Below are positions 46,025 through 58,700 of a stretch of 64,000 bases of DNA, piece after piece (position 1 is the first letter of the stretch; every line of letters starts with the position of its first letter). A program made the position numbers and the translations under genes. The stretch is from contig CM039509.1 in the NCBI GenBank assembly GCA_022432975.1, forward strand, positions 3,721,043-3,785,042, in the 5' to 3' direction. This DNA comes from Begonia masoniana (Eukaryota > Streptophyta > Magnoliopsida > Cucurbitales > Begoniaceae). The notes beneath the pieces were generated by a model. That model did no database searches, was not told the origin of the DNA, and saw only the letters and a list, made by a program, of their open reading frames with translations.

Positions 46025-46165
46025 TTTTCAACTTTCGTTCAGATTTAGCCATCTCATTGTCATTCATATTTTGTCATCTTATTTTCGTTCAGACATAATC
46101 ATCTCATTGTCGTTCAGGCGTAGCCATCTCATTTTCGTTCAGACATAGTCATCTCATTGTCGTTT
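46025..46165 (+). repeat. Short minisatellite, about 25-bp unit
   Basis: The unit TCGTTCAGACATAGTCATCTCATT recurs about five times with variation. It lies within the plus-strand LTR-like arm, where the other arm has a different, AAAAGTAAAAGT-rich repeat (49370-49450). Confidence 0.85.
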
Positions 46166-47075
46166 AGTCTGTGTTATCACTTATTTTCTGTCAATTCCAT
46201 CATATTCATATACATACAAAATATTCTACCAATTTTATCTTTATATAATTCTATGTCAATAGATAAACATGTGTGGTCAAATATCGGAATCATGTAATAA
46301 AATAATTATAAAAAAATAACATAAATTTTGTGATATAGTATCATAGGCAAAACGTTGAAAATATGATATTTTTCACTTATTTGGATTCCGAGATGTTAGA
46401 ATTATCTAGATTTTTTCAATATTTCAAATAATATCTTGCCTAAAAAATATTTGGTATTAAATTCTCAAAAATAAATCTAATTTCAGAAGAATTTGAACAG
46501 AAATTTCTTACGATTTACTCTTAGGTCGGATAAAGTCGAATGAGATCGATTCAGATAACTTTCGAGACTTTTCATGCATAAATAAAATATTTGGTAACAA
46601 TTTCACACTTTAATTAATTCAATTTCAAAAGAATTTAGACAAAAATTCTTTACCAATTTATCCTTAGATCAGTTCGGTCGGATTAGGATCGTTTCAGATA
46701 GCTTTTAGTCGAATTTGACAGTCCAGAAGCAATCTAGTTCGGTCTCGGTCAATTATAGTCGAAATTGGGGTTGAGTCCGGTTCAATTGGATTAGATTTGA
46801 TTCGGTTGGACTGATTCTATTTCAGCTAGGTCGGTTCGGTTGGACCGCCTTTAAGTGGCTTCTTCGCGTTTCTCCCTCGACGTGTGTTTTTCTCTTCGAT
46901 CAAAGTTGTTGCACGCTGGAGAGAAATTTCTTCGCGTCGGAGAATGTTCGTCGCATTGGAGGAGGTTTGCTGAAGAGCTCGACTTCTTGAGCGGAGCTGC
47001 TACCTCCTCGGAGCTCTTGATGCATCTAGAGGTCGAGTGGTGGTTGGAGATAGAAATAAAATTTCTTTAAATATA

Positions 47076-47704
47076 GAACTCGATTGACGACGGATCCCAT
47101 AAGAACTCCGAAATTAAGAGAGCTTCGGCGAGAGTAATTCCAGGTTGGGTGACCTTCCGGGAAGTGCTCTCGCCAAACAAAACCGTGAGGGGAGGATATT
47201 GGGTTGCGGCCCAATCCCCGGAGCGGACAATATCTTGCTGGAACGGGGTCGTTACAAATGGTATTAAAGCCTGTACCCAACCGGAATTGTGGCCAACGAG
47301 GACGTTGGGCCCCCGAGGGGGGGTGATTGTGATGACCCGGATCTGTAAGTATGGTACGATGGCTGCACGAACCGGAACCCGGATGGCGGTACGTCCGCGC
47401 GGGCGAACCGGAAGGTGACGGGTCGTAAAAAGGGGGTCGTCACAATCCCACAGCGCTTGGGGAAGTATGTGGAAATGAAACATATGTAAAGAGACCCTCC
47501 CAACATAGCAAGACGCGTTTTGGAGCTCAATTGACGACGGATCCCATAAGAACTCCGAAGTTAAGAGGGCTTCGGCGAGAGTAATTCCAGGTTGGGTGAC
47601 CTTCCGGGAAGTGCTCTCGCCAAACAAAACCGTGAGGGGAGGATATTGGGTTGCGGCCCAATCCCCGGAGCGGACAATATCTTGCTGGGAACGGGGTCGT
47701 TACA
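47076..47704 (+). mobile_element. Cassandra TRIM retrotransposon, copy 2 (5' LTR truncated)
   Basis: It has a partial 5' LTR (47076-47256), a 71-bp internal region (47257-47327) and a full 377-bp 3' LTR (47328-47704, TGTGATGACC to GTCGTTACA). The internal part keeps a mutated primer-binding site (ATGGTATTAAAGCC) and a G-rich polypurine tract. The 5S rRNA-like domain (GGATCCCATAAGAACTCCG through GGGTGACCTTCCGGGAAGTG) is present in both LTRs, near 47089-47175 and 47536-47622. LTR and internal lengths equal those of copy 1. Loss of the first half of the 5' LTR means no target duplication can be seen on the left; GCTCT follows on the right. Confidence 0.92.
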
Positions 47705-48339
47705 GCTCTGATGTGCTTTCCTTCTTCACTGAGCCTCTCTATTTATAGGAGAGATTCGTAACAATTTCCCCCCAAATCCGAGATCCTCTCGAATTTTTCT
47801 GTTGAAAATCATGAAACCCGATTTTCAAATCGGATTTCTAGCTATGTATCGACTGCTTGGTTGGTTAGGGAGATTGAAATCAGATATGTAACAAATCAAA
47901 TTTTCCCCCAAATCAATTTAATCAAAGGTTTTCAATTTTTTCGATCTAACCCTAATTTTTAGACAATCAATTCATTCTCTTAATTTATCGTTTAATCATT
48001 CCTTAGCTGGAAATCCGATTTAGAAATCGGATTGCTGATTTTCAGCAACAAATTCGATTAAAGATGGATATCCAGAATGAACCTAGCCTGAAAACTGTCC
48101 AAGACCAGAAGAAATTTGGATTAACAGAGCAACAAATCCGAACGGAACCGCATTTTTAGGAAATCGTAGGATTTCTCTTTGAAAATTAGACGCTAAACGA
48201 AATAAATGTGGTCTGGATTAGCATCCAAGAACAGATAAAGATCAAATGCGACAGCTCATAGGATCCGAGCTGATTGATTTACAGCTCGGAAAATCCGAGC
48301 AGAATGCTAATTTCTCAGGAGGGGCTGGTGTCAAGCCTC

Positions 48340-49979
48340 TCCTATAAATAGAGAGCTCCGATAATGGAAAAAATCACCCCACAACTCTCCTTTTTCTCTC
48401 TCTATCTCTCTCTAGTTCTTCAGTCAGAGAACTTACCTCAGTTCGCAGCTCCAATCATCGCATCAAAAGCTCGGATCGAGGGGCAGCAACTTCCTTCGAT
48501 TCTGCCTCCACCGTCGAACTCCCCTCTCTCGGCCTCCATCGACGACCACCTTCAGAGTAAGATCCTCTCCCCTCTCACTCTGTTTCTCTCTGTCGCGCTC
48601 TCTCTCTCTCTTTGATACTCTTTCTCGGCAGGAATCGCGAAGAAGACGGTTCAGTTTTAAGAAAACTGAAACGGTTCACTTAAGTTAACCCAGACCAAAC
48701 CGGACCAACTCCGAACCGACTCGACCAGTACTGTTTAGCTGAACCGACCCGAATCAGTACTGTTCATCCAACCCGACCCGGACCAACACTATTCACCGAC
48801 CCGACCCAAATCGGCAGTATTCACCCGAATCAAATCGGACCAATCGAAAATTGAATCGGTAAGAAATTTCTGTCCAAATTCTTCTGAAGTTGGAATCATT
48901 TAAGTGAGATTTTAATATTGTTATTCGAATTAAGCAGAAAAATTTTCGAAACTCTCCGAATCAATCCAAATTGATTCAATCGATCCGATCCGATCTAAGA
49001 ATACAACCTAAGAAATTTCTACTCAAATCTCTTTGAAATTACATTTATTAAGTATGATTTTAATACCAAAGATTTTATTTGAGCAGGGTATTATTTTATA
49101 ATTTTTGGAATATTCGGATATACACTAATTGCTCGGAATCTAAGTAAGTGTAAATACAACATTTTGACTACAGCCCTACATCACATGATAGATATTATTT
49201 TCTTTATTATTGTTTTATTTTATCAGACATTTTCAGTGGTTGAACACACATGTTAGGGCATTGATATAGAATTGTTTAAAAGATAAAATGTGTAGGACAT
49301 TTGCATGTATATGAAAATGATAGAATTGACGGCAAATACGTGATAACAAGAGTTTGAACGTTAAAAGTAAAAATAAAAGTAAAAGTAAAAGATGATGAAG
49401 TCATGAGATGACTAAGTTTTAAAAATAAAAGTAAAAGTAAAAGAGGACAAAGACATGAGATGACTAAGTCTTAAAAGAATGTTGACTTTCGACTAGTAGG
49501 TAACTATTAACAGGATTCGATAAAAGTAAAAATTTTACAACTTGCACATATTTTCACTTACTGAGATTTCTCATAGTTTTTAAGTGAATTTTTGTCTGAA
49601 GAAGAAATAGCTGCGATTGAGTACCCTCCAGTGATAAACGAGCATATAGATGGAAAAAATATTGTTGATTTCGAGAAAAATGATTTAAATTAGTATGCTT
49701 TAATTTTCAAACGATATTTAATGTTCTATTTAAATTAAAACTTTGAATAACTATGTTGAATTTTATTGTTAAATAAAATTTCATAAATTATTTTAATTAT
49801 GTGATGGTTTCAAGATTTTGACAAATTTATTATAAAATTTCTGCGAAATTAAAGCTTTCAATTAATATTTAAACTTTAAAATTATGATTTGGCGCTCGAT
49901 TTCAAATCAAATTGGAGAAAATTTTAAGATTTTCAAAATTAAAATTTCAAATTGAAAATCTTTAAATTGGAGCGTTACA
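48340..49979 (-). repeat. LTR-like arm, minus orientation
   Basis: Read on the minus strand it starts TGTAACGCTCC at 49979 and proceeds to CTCTATTTATAGGAGAGG near 48340, parallel to the left arm. Blocks shared with that arm occur in the same order across the entire length, at an identity I would put near 65-75%. The segment 47750-48335 between the arms shows no clear similarity between its halves apart from the palindrome CCGATTTAGAAATCGG at 48008-48023. Confidence 0.65.
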
Positions 49980-51319
49980 AAATATCATTATAATTTTAAG
50001 CTGATTTTTAGGGAGAAAAAAAATATGAGATTATTCTAATACATGAGAGATTTGACTCTGATTCGATTTAGAAATTTAAATTTAAACTTTACAACCCTAA
50101 CCTGATTGCACCCAAAAAAAAGAGGAAGGCCAAGATTACCTTTTAATTTTTTATTATAATCTTATCCCCTCACGTGTCCGACATTATTTTGTGCAATAAA
50201 TAATCTTATTTTAATTATTATATTAATTAGCGATGGTAAAGTAATGAGATAAAATTAGAACATAATTTTAATAGATAAATAAGATGTTCTGTCTTTAAAA
50301 TCCTCAGACTTTTATCTTAATTTTTCATTTTAAATTATTATTTGTAAAATAATTAAAATAATATATTAAAGTGTCGTAAGATCAAAAAAATATATATGGG
50401 ATCACACTGCACAAAATAAAGCGCCAAATAGCAAAGCCTCAAATAATACACAACCATCTCATGGCAGCAGCACGACACTGATTCTCGTGACTTTTCCAAG
50501 CCCCCATGTCGTGTATTTTCCCCTGTAAGACTTTCTATATCATAATTCGTAAGAATACAAGTATTAGTTGGACACTGAAAATATCCACTTTGATTGTACA
50601 AACTCTAGCCACATCCTCTTACTTTTCTTAAAAACAAGTCAAGTTCAACAAGCAAGCCAAAAGAATGTTCTATCGACCACACCCGGCAATTATGTCACAA
50701 AAAGGCAACACCCAATGTCAATATCATCATCTTGCAGCAAAGTTAAAATGATGGATTCATATGTTTAAATTCAACTCATCATAATGACTCGTCCTCCCCA
50801 TCCAAAATCAGAAAGATTATGAGCAATTAACCATGTAACACAAAGCATAGAACTCAGCATTTGCTCATGTTATCTCACTGTTTTGCTGCCGGTTTTCGCC
50901 ACCTCGACAGTCCCCTAATCTCTAAAATTAACCACCACTTTAATTTCTACTCCAAAAGCCAAACTCTGCTCACTACTTTCTCCTCATCGTACAAATTACA
51001 AAACCCAAATGTGGAAACTTTTCAACATTGATTTGTTAGGGGCCTCGTACCCAGTAGAAAGAATAAGCTCAAGAACAAAAAAAATAGAGTCAACCAAAGT
51101 GTGGCAGAAACTATGGCACCAGATAATTGGACTGGATTCAGAAGCCTAAAATTAAAACCAAATTCCAAAACATCAAACAAAAAAGCAGAGCAAATTACTC
51201 AAGTCTAACACTAGCAGGTGTGGATCAAAATATATGTTAACAAAAAGAAAAAGCTAGCATCTTACACTGCCATGGCTGAAACTTTGTATCAATTACATTC
51301 ACCAGCAAGAACTCATAAC
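49980..51319. other. Intergenic DNA and 3' region of the SAM-domain gene
   Basis: This is AT-rich, with TTATTTTAATTATTATATTAATT-like stretches around 50200-50350 and no supported gene. The part nearest 51319 is presumably the 3' UTR of the SAM gene. Confidence 0.5.
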
Positions 51320-52249
51320 TCATGAGAATCCTTTCCCTAACTTCTGAATTGCACAATACATTTTCCTTCTTGACCCAACTGCATTTATACCCATATCCTT
51401 TAGATCCTCTAATGTCAACATAGGTAAGACCTCATCATCTACTTCGTGTATTTCGAAGACGGGGGCGTATCGACCTAACCCTAATCCGTTGAGCCAAATC
51501 CTCACCCCATCTTCTCCGCATCTTACTTGAACTCCATTGCCGTTTTTATCCCCACTACATTTCCAATTCCTCACATCTGTATCTGATGGTCCAGATAATT
51601 CAATTCCGTCGTTGTGGTCTCGCCCTTCCGAAACCCTAGCCCTACTGGGTCTTCTATAGAGAACCTCCCTCTCATTTCCATGGCCAGCCCCTGCTAAATT
51701 TTCGAGGGAATTAATAGGGCTCTGCTCTTTCAAGGGACTCTCTGAGTTCTCCATATCAAAATCTCTGTAACTTTCGTCGACGTCTTCCCCTCCACTGTAT
51801 TTTTCGTCACCTTCATCACCGCCTGCACCTTCGTCGGGTTTGGAAGAAATCCAATTTGATCGGACTCTCTTTGTGGAGGTCGAACCCCTTTTCTTGGAAT
51901 CTCTGATTCTCCAGCTCCCAATAGTGACGCTGTCCAAATTACCCTCTTTCTCCTCGCCGTCTAGGGTTTCTTGAAACTCGCCACCACCACTCCCAGAGCT
52001 CAAATTCATCAAGGGTCGAGTTTTCGAGCTTTTACCAGAGACATTTGAGTCTCTCCGATGATCCATAGCAAGCTTCCAGTGCTTACTGGGTCGGCGAATA
52101 TGGGAATCGTACGGCTGGTCTCCTCCAATATCCCCCAGCCGGACGCTGGGCCGCCGCTGTCTCTTCGATCCAACGGTGTCGGAAGAAGCTATGACGATAG
52201 GTGCTACTCCGCCATTAATCTGACCCTCCGGTGGCTGAATCTCCGCCAT
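51320..52249 (-). CDS. SAM-domain protein, intronless
   Basis: This is a 309-residue protein. The N-terminal two thirds are low-complexity, rich in Ser, Gly, Glu and Arg, with basic stretches (KRQRRPSVRLGDIG, SKKRGSTSTKRVR) that could act as nuclear-localisation signals. A sterile alpha motif is at about 246-305 (GVRIWLNGLGLGRYAPVFEI, LTLEDLKDMGINAVGSRRKM). SAM domains mediate protein-protein or RNA contacts. The start at 52249 is supported by MAEIQPPEG and by a CT-rich leader upstream. The layout matches a small plant family that includes, as I recall, Arabidopsis At5g23680; no experimental role is known to me. Confidence 0.93.
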   Translation of the reverse strand: MAEIQPPEGQINGGVAPIVIASSDTVGSKRQRRPSVRLGDIGGDQPYDSHIRRPSKHWKLAMDHRRDSNVSGKSSKTRPLMNLSSGSGGGEFQETLDGEEKEGNLDSVTIGSWRIRDSKKRGSTSTKRVRSNWISSKPDEGAGGDEGDEKYSGGEDVDESYRDFDMENSESPLKEQSPINSLENLAGAGHGNEREVLYRRPSRARVSEGRDHNDGIELSGPSDTDVRNWKCSGDKNGNGVQVRCGEDGVRIWLNGLGLGRYAPVFEIHEVDDEVLPMLTLEDLKDMGINAVGSRRKMYCAIQKLGKGFS

Positions 52250-53221
52250 CGGCGAAATCCAAAGACTCTCTCACTACAGAAAAAACCCTATGAGCCGACT
52301 GGGAAGAAAAATGCGGAGAAAGGAGAGAGGGAGAGACAAAAAGTGGGTATTAGAGAGGTTAAAAAAATATACTTTTTTAGCTGCTTTATATAAAGAAGGA
52401 AGGAGAAGGGTACTCAGATTCTGCGATGAGTAGCGAGAGAAAAAGGATTGCAGAGAGAGAGAGAGAGACAGAGAATGAGAGAGGGACTGAGAGAAGAGGA
52501 AAGGTTAATGAAGTTCTCTCAGAATGCCGCGTGTCTCATTACACCTTCCATTTTTCCTCTGCATTTATCAATAACACATCATATTCATTTGTCCTTGTCA
52601 ATTTTTATCATCCTTCTTAATAACTTATTACAATTTTAAAAAGTTACTCACTCTACTTCGTGTCACATATTATAACCACTTATAAATTTTAATAATTCTA
52701 TCAATAAGTAAAAGACACGTAATCGTAAACGAATGTTTAGATCAATCTTTGAAATTAATTTCTCCAAGTTATAGTCTCGGGTGACCGAGAAATAAGGAAC
52801 TCACTTCACTCGTATAAAAAAATTTCTAAGATGTGGAAATAAACTTCGTCGAGTTAGTCGGAAGTGCACAAAAAATTGTAAAAGACCAATATCATTTGCA
52901 AAAAACATCACTTATATATAATCAATCATAATATAAGTAGTTGATTACTTCAATTATTTACTCAATTAATCGTACGTCAATTTTTCAAGGCCTATTTCCA
53001 GTAAGTACTCAAATGTAGTGCAGTTCCAAACATAATTGTTTGACTCGAAATTTCAAAACAAATGCTACAACGCCTACGAGCAGATTGTAATTTTAAATAA
53101 TAGCCAATACAAAACAAAATTACGGGAACAAAGTTCAGATGCTAACCAGGAACATCATCACTTTCAAGTAAAAAGGGTCCGAGTAATGCAACAAGATTAG
53201 ACAATCAATAACCTCACTTGC
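52250..53221. other. SAM gene promoter/leader and RPL23A 3' flank
   Basis: It includes a GA-rich tract at 52440-52500 (CT-rich on the coding strand of the SAM gene) and otherwise AT-rich DNA without a gene. Divergence or overlap of UTRs cannot be told from sequence. Confidence 0.5.
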
Positions 53222-54278
<1,057 letters not shown>

Positions 54279-54732
54279 TGCTGAAAACTTGCTTAAAACA
54301 CTTTCACTTACCACTGCCAATCAAAAACGAAGAGAAAATTGAAAAAATTACCAATGAGCACCAATGTTTAATAACAAAAAGAAAAAAAAAAAGAGACCAT
54401 TTAACCCCATCCCACGAGGCACTGATTCAAAAATAATAAGAATCAAGCAATAAACGAAACAAATATAGGAATCGAAATTCACGTGCTACATAAGCTCCTA
54501 ATCACAAATCACAGTCACGCAAAACATAAAGAGGAATAAAAAAATATACGAAAGATTCATCGACTGTAACCGATAAAAACAAACTCATAACAAAACCCCC
54601 CAGGAACATAAGTTAAGCCGTGAAATTAAGGGAAATGAAAAAACGAGGAACTGATCTCTCACACAGAAGAGAAAAATTGAGTAAACCATCGAAACTTGAA
54701 GCTTGGAGAGAGAAAGAGAGAGAGAGAGAGAC

Positions 54733-54830
54733 CTGAACAATAAATCGGTGATAGAAGCTTCCCCGGCGGCGGTGCTTCTAGTGCGGAAGCTAGGGCTTGA
54801 TGGCTGGGACTGGTGCGAGAAGGGCATTTG
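54733..54830 (-). promoter_or_regulatory. Probable 5' leader exon and core promoter of RPL23A
   Basis: The minus strand reads AAGCCCTAGCTTCCGCAC, then a GC-rich stretch, and ends TTGTTCAG before GTCTCTCTC, a plausible donor. AGCCCTA resembles the telo-box (AAACCCTA) common in plant ribosomal protein promoters. A GA/CT microsatellite (54704-54731) lies just inside the intron. Confidence 0.55.
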
Positions 54831-55765
54831 TAATTTTCGTTTTATAAATGAAAAAAAAAAAAGTAAATACGACGTCGTTAAAACTAATTCAACTCTTTTT
54901 TTTATTTTTAACATCTTATTAAATTAATTGAAAAATAAACAGAAATTAATTTCTTAAAAAATTATTTACATGTCATTTATTTATTAAAATATCATTTAAA
55001 TAAAATAAACTATTAATTCTCATAATTTAAGATTTATTTTAATTTTTAGTCATCTTAATTTTAATTTTTTCTTTTTGGCCTTATAGTTTTAATTTCATTT
55101 TTTAAAAGTCTTGCAAGTAATTTTTGACAATAAATTTAAATATAAAAATGAGATATTTTTTTGAGACAAACATGCTAACATGAAGAATAATAAGATCAAT
55201 AAACCTTAAATTATGTTGTTTATTATTGGTTAACGAAACAAATTTTCAAAGTTCAAACACGTGTTGTCGTTCGCGCCCATGAACGCTGAGAAACACATAT
55301 GTTGCTTTTTGGTCGGGTTTAAGATTGATTTTTGCATTTTGAGTCAGATTTTAACTTGTGTCAAATTAAATTTTTTACTTATAGTTCGGTTCGATTTTCA
55401 CGATTTTTTTATCTCAAAAATCGCGGATAGTAATACTGTTACACGCGGTCATTGAAATTATGCAACCATAATGGATTCATTGGGTGGATACGCACGGGTC
55501 TGTTAAACCGCTTCTGTATATATGTATATAAAATAATGTTATGTTTATCTTATTATTCTAACATCTTAAAATATTCGTTGACGTGTTAAGTATTGATGGT
55601 TGCAATTAATATAATAAATAAATTATTTATAATTATTATAGCAATTATTGTTTGACAAATTAATTAACGAGTAAAAAATTTAATTTATATATATATATAT
55701 ATATATGGGAGTGGATTAACAAGTCTAAACTTCATGCCGATCGAATTGGACCGCAATATTTCTCC
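54831..55765. other. Intergenic DNA between RPL23A and the adenylyltransferase gene
   Basis: The two genes are divergent, so this holds both promoters. It is AT-rich, with a (TA)n tract at 55687-55706 just upstream of the rightward gene and a MITE-like stretch at 55530-55680. No gene seen. Confidence 0.5.
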
Positions 55766-58700
55766 ATGGCGATTGCAGGTTTAGGATTCTCCACAGTGTC
55801 ATACGTATCTCTTCGCAGTCCTCTATATCACTGCTGTGTACGCAAGGTTCTTCTGCCCCTATCTCTTGTTTTTTTCGTGTCATTATACGCAACCAGCTGA
55901 CTCCTTCTCCTGTGGTGTAGCTTCGGCTTAGCTGCGTCGCTACCTTCCAGGCACTTGATGATGAGCAAGCTCTTATTAGTTGCAGCAGTAGTGATCCGTC
56001 TGCCGGAAGCGGTGAGCTAGATTTTTTGCTTGTATGTGAATTTTTAATATTAAACTCGTGTAGAATGTTGTTTTTTTCTTCAATTATTGAAGGAAAACGG
56101 TGTGATTATAAGTCTCTGGAAAAGCTGGAAAAGATGAGGTTTAGTTCTGAAGAACTTGGAATTAGTACGTCCATGATTCCGAGACCTACGAGAAAGGTTT
56201 TAAATGGCCTCAAGAAAAAAGGTACATTTCTCTCGTACTTAATAAGTATCCGAATGCTAGTCGGTTTAACAGGTGCTGGTGACAAGCCCTTGCTATTTTG
56301 CTGATTCAGTGAAATAGACGGTTTATCTTTTTGGTATTTGGTTCATCATTCGTAATTTATATCTTCTTTAAGGAAAAGTTCATGAGTTTGAATTTCATAG
56401 TTGGTTTAACAGATCTTCATTTAAGAAATCGAAATCTAACGTAGTTAGCAGTGAATTAGGTTGTTTTTATTTTTGGTACGGATTGATTTCAGTAGCTCTT
56501 ACAGATATACAGTAGTATCACTCAGCACTTAATCGGACCAGTTCGCAATTGTGAAATCTTACTTTTGATACCTTTCAAAACTAATCTTTAGATAACAAGA
56601 TTTCAACTTGTAGAAAGACACAGTTTTGTTTTTTATCCATAAGAACCATGTAGTGGCTTCTGATTTATTTGTAAGTTTAGAGCATCAAATGCCATTAAAA
56701 AGTAATATTTCACAATTTTTTGACAATTATTGTTCATATGTCATTGAGAAGTTTGCACTTTTATTAATGTTTCAGGATATGATGTTTACCTCGTAGGAGG
56801 GTGCGTTCGGGACCTCATTTTGAAGCGGATTCCTAAAGATTTTGACGTTATAACTTCAGCCGAACTTAAGGAGGTAATCTGAGATTTTTCTGTTGTAACA
56901 AACTGCTTGTTGATTAACAGTTTCCATCTGTTTAATATGAAGAACACTGTAAAATATTGGATATGTGAAAGATCTCACTAAGATTGTCTCAATTTGTTTT
57001 CCAGTAACTGTTATTCCTCATCATTCAAAGTAGATAGTGTTTCTTAGTTTGTCATACATCAAGATTTGTGTCAGTGTTGCTTAAACTTTCAAGGTTGTTG
57101 GAAAATAATATACAGTTTTTGTTGATTGCAGGTTTCAAGGACTTTTTCATGGTGTGAAATAGTTGGTAAAAGGTTTCCTATATGTCACGTGCACATCGAT
57201 GATACTGTTGTAGAGGTAAGGAAGTTTTTCAATGATGATGTTTTTTCCCTGTCTCTGTGCCTGTTTAATGTTATTAAGAAATGAGTGCTGCTTAATTTAC
57301 TTATATTCTATTTAAATGCTGTTGAAAGTTTTTTTTTTTTTTCAAATTAGGTTTCAAGTTTTAGTACCAGCAGTCGAACATTTGAATGTGACTCTGTTGA
57401 TGATTCTGGAAAACCAATGGATTTTGATGAGAAGGATTATATTCGTTGGAGGAATTGTTTGCAGAGGGACTTCACAATTAATGGGTGAGCATGAGAATCT
57501 TTCATTTTTTTTTATGTTGTACTAATAAAAAATTTTATGTTTGAATTGTTCTGTTCATAGTTTAAATCAAATGCCTTCCTACATCTACAATTTTATCCCT
57601 TTTCTTTTGGCAGGTTACTGTTTGACCCATATTTGAGAATCGTGTACGATTATGTGGAGGGAATAAAAGATATTAAAAAGGCTAAAGTGTGCAAGTATTT
57701 CCAGTTGATTTTTTTTTTTTTTTTTCATTGAATTTAAATGTACAGTGCAGCACTCAATCTCATTTTTTTGTGGGCATAGGTGAAAACTGTGATTCCAGCA
57801 ACAACTTCTTTTCAAGAGGATTGTGGTGAGGGTTTATTGAGATTATTTGTTGGGTTTAACATTTATACCTGTAACTTATTTGTGACCAGAGCATATAAGA
57901 TTGGGCAATAAGATTGCATATTTTGACTCCATTTTTTCTGCAGCTCGAATACTACGTGCAATAAGAATCGCAGCTCGTTTAGGATTTCGCTTTTCAAAAG
58001 ACACCTCCCATTGTATTTGTAACTTATCCTACTCCATATTGAGGCTTGATAAGGTCTATTCAGTAGCTTGTTCCTCCTTCTTTAGCAGTTTCCTCAGCTT
58101 TGACATGTGGTAAACATGTCTGCTTGCTTAGCTGCTCGTATCTGGCTTCAAATTTTTAGGGAAGGCTTCTAATGGAGATGAATTACATGCTATCCTATGG
58201 CTCTGCAGAGGTTTCTTTGAGGCTGTTATGGAAATTTGGACTTTTAGAAATACTTCTACCAATTCAGGTGTGAATTAATGAAGTAACTTTCTTTGTTGTA
58301 GCTTTTGTTTTCTTTTGAGTCTTTAGATAACTTGATATAATCTGAAACTGCAGGCTGCATATTTTGTCCAACATGGTTTTCAGAGACGGGACAAGAGATC
58401 TAATATGCTTCTGGTAACTATCGAAATCCTCTTTATTGTTGATATTTTTCCTTGACATTTTGCTTGTTTGGGTCTCAGTTAAACTAATTGAAATGCCATA
58501 AGCATTTCAACATTATGCATGTCTGCATGATTAAAACCTGAGTGCCAACAGCCTTTTTTACGAGAGATTTAAATGCCGACGTTTAGATCTAGATGTCACA
58601 TAAATTTCTATTTCCAATCGAGATAATGGCCTTTCTTGTACTTCTTTTAAAAGATGCAAGTTAAACAGTTCTATAGTTCTGAATCTTTAAGTTTAAAGGA

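Larger units (their letters stand above)
45480..47740 (+). repeat. LTR-like arm, plus orientation, interrupted by Cassandra
   Basis: It starts TGTAATGCTCC and continues to a TATA-like CTCTATTTATAGGAG at 47731-47746. The whole arm aligns, inverted, with 48340-49979, including AACTCAGTAAGTGAAAA, AGAAGAATTT.GACAGAAATTTCTTAC (doubled in both arms) and the TATA region. The start and the promoter-like element fit an LTR. No coding region is attached. A 25-bp minisatellite and the second Cassandra copy lie within it. Confidence 0.65.

Noticed and set aside
46855..47070. ORF of 71 codons beginning MASSRFSLDVCF
   Set aside because: It lies in an LTR-like arm with no support for codon conservation in the matching arm, and runs into the Cassandra junction.
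47089..47175. 5S rRNA gene
   Set aside because: The match is the 5S-derived domain of Cassandra LTRs, diverged and incomplete, repeated in each LTR; it is not a genuine 5S gene.
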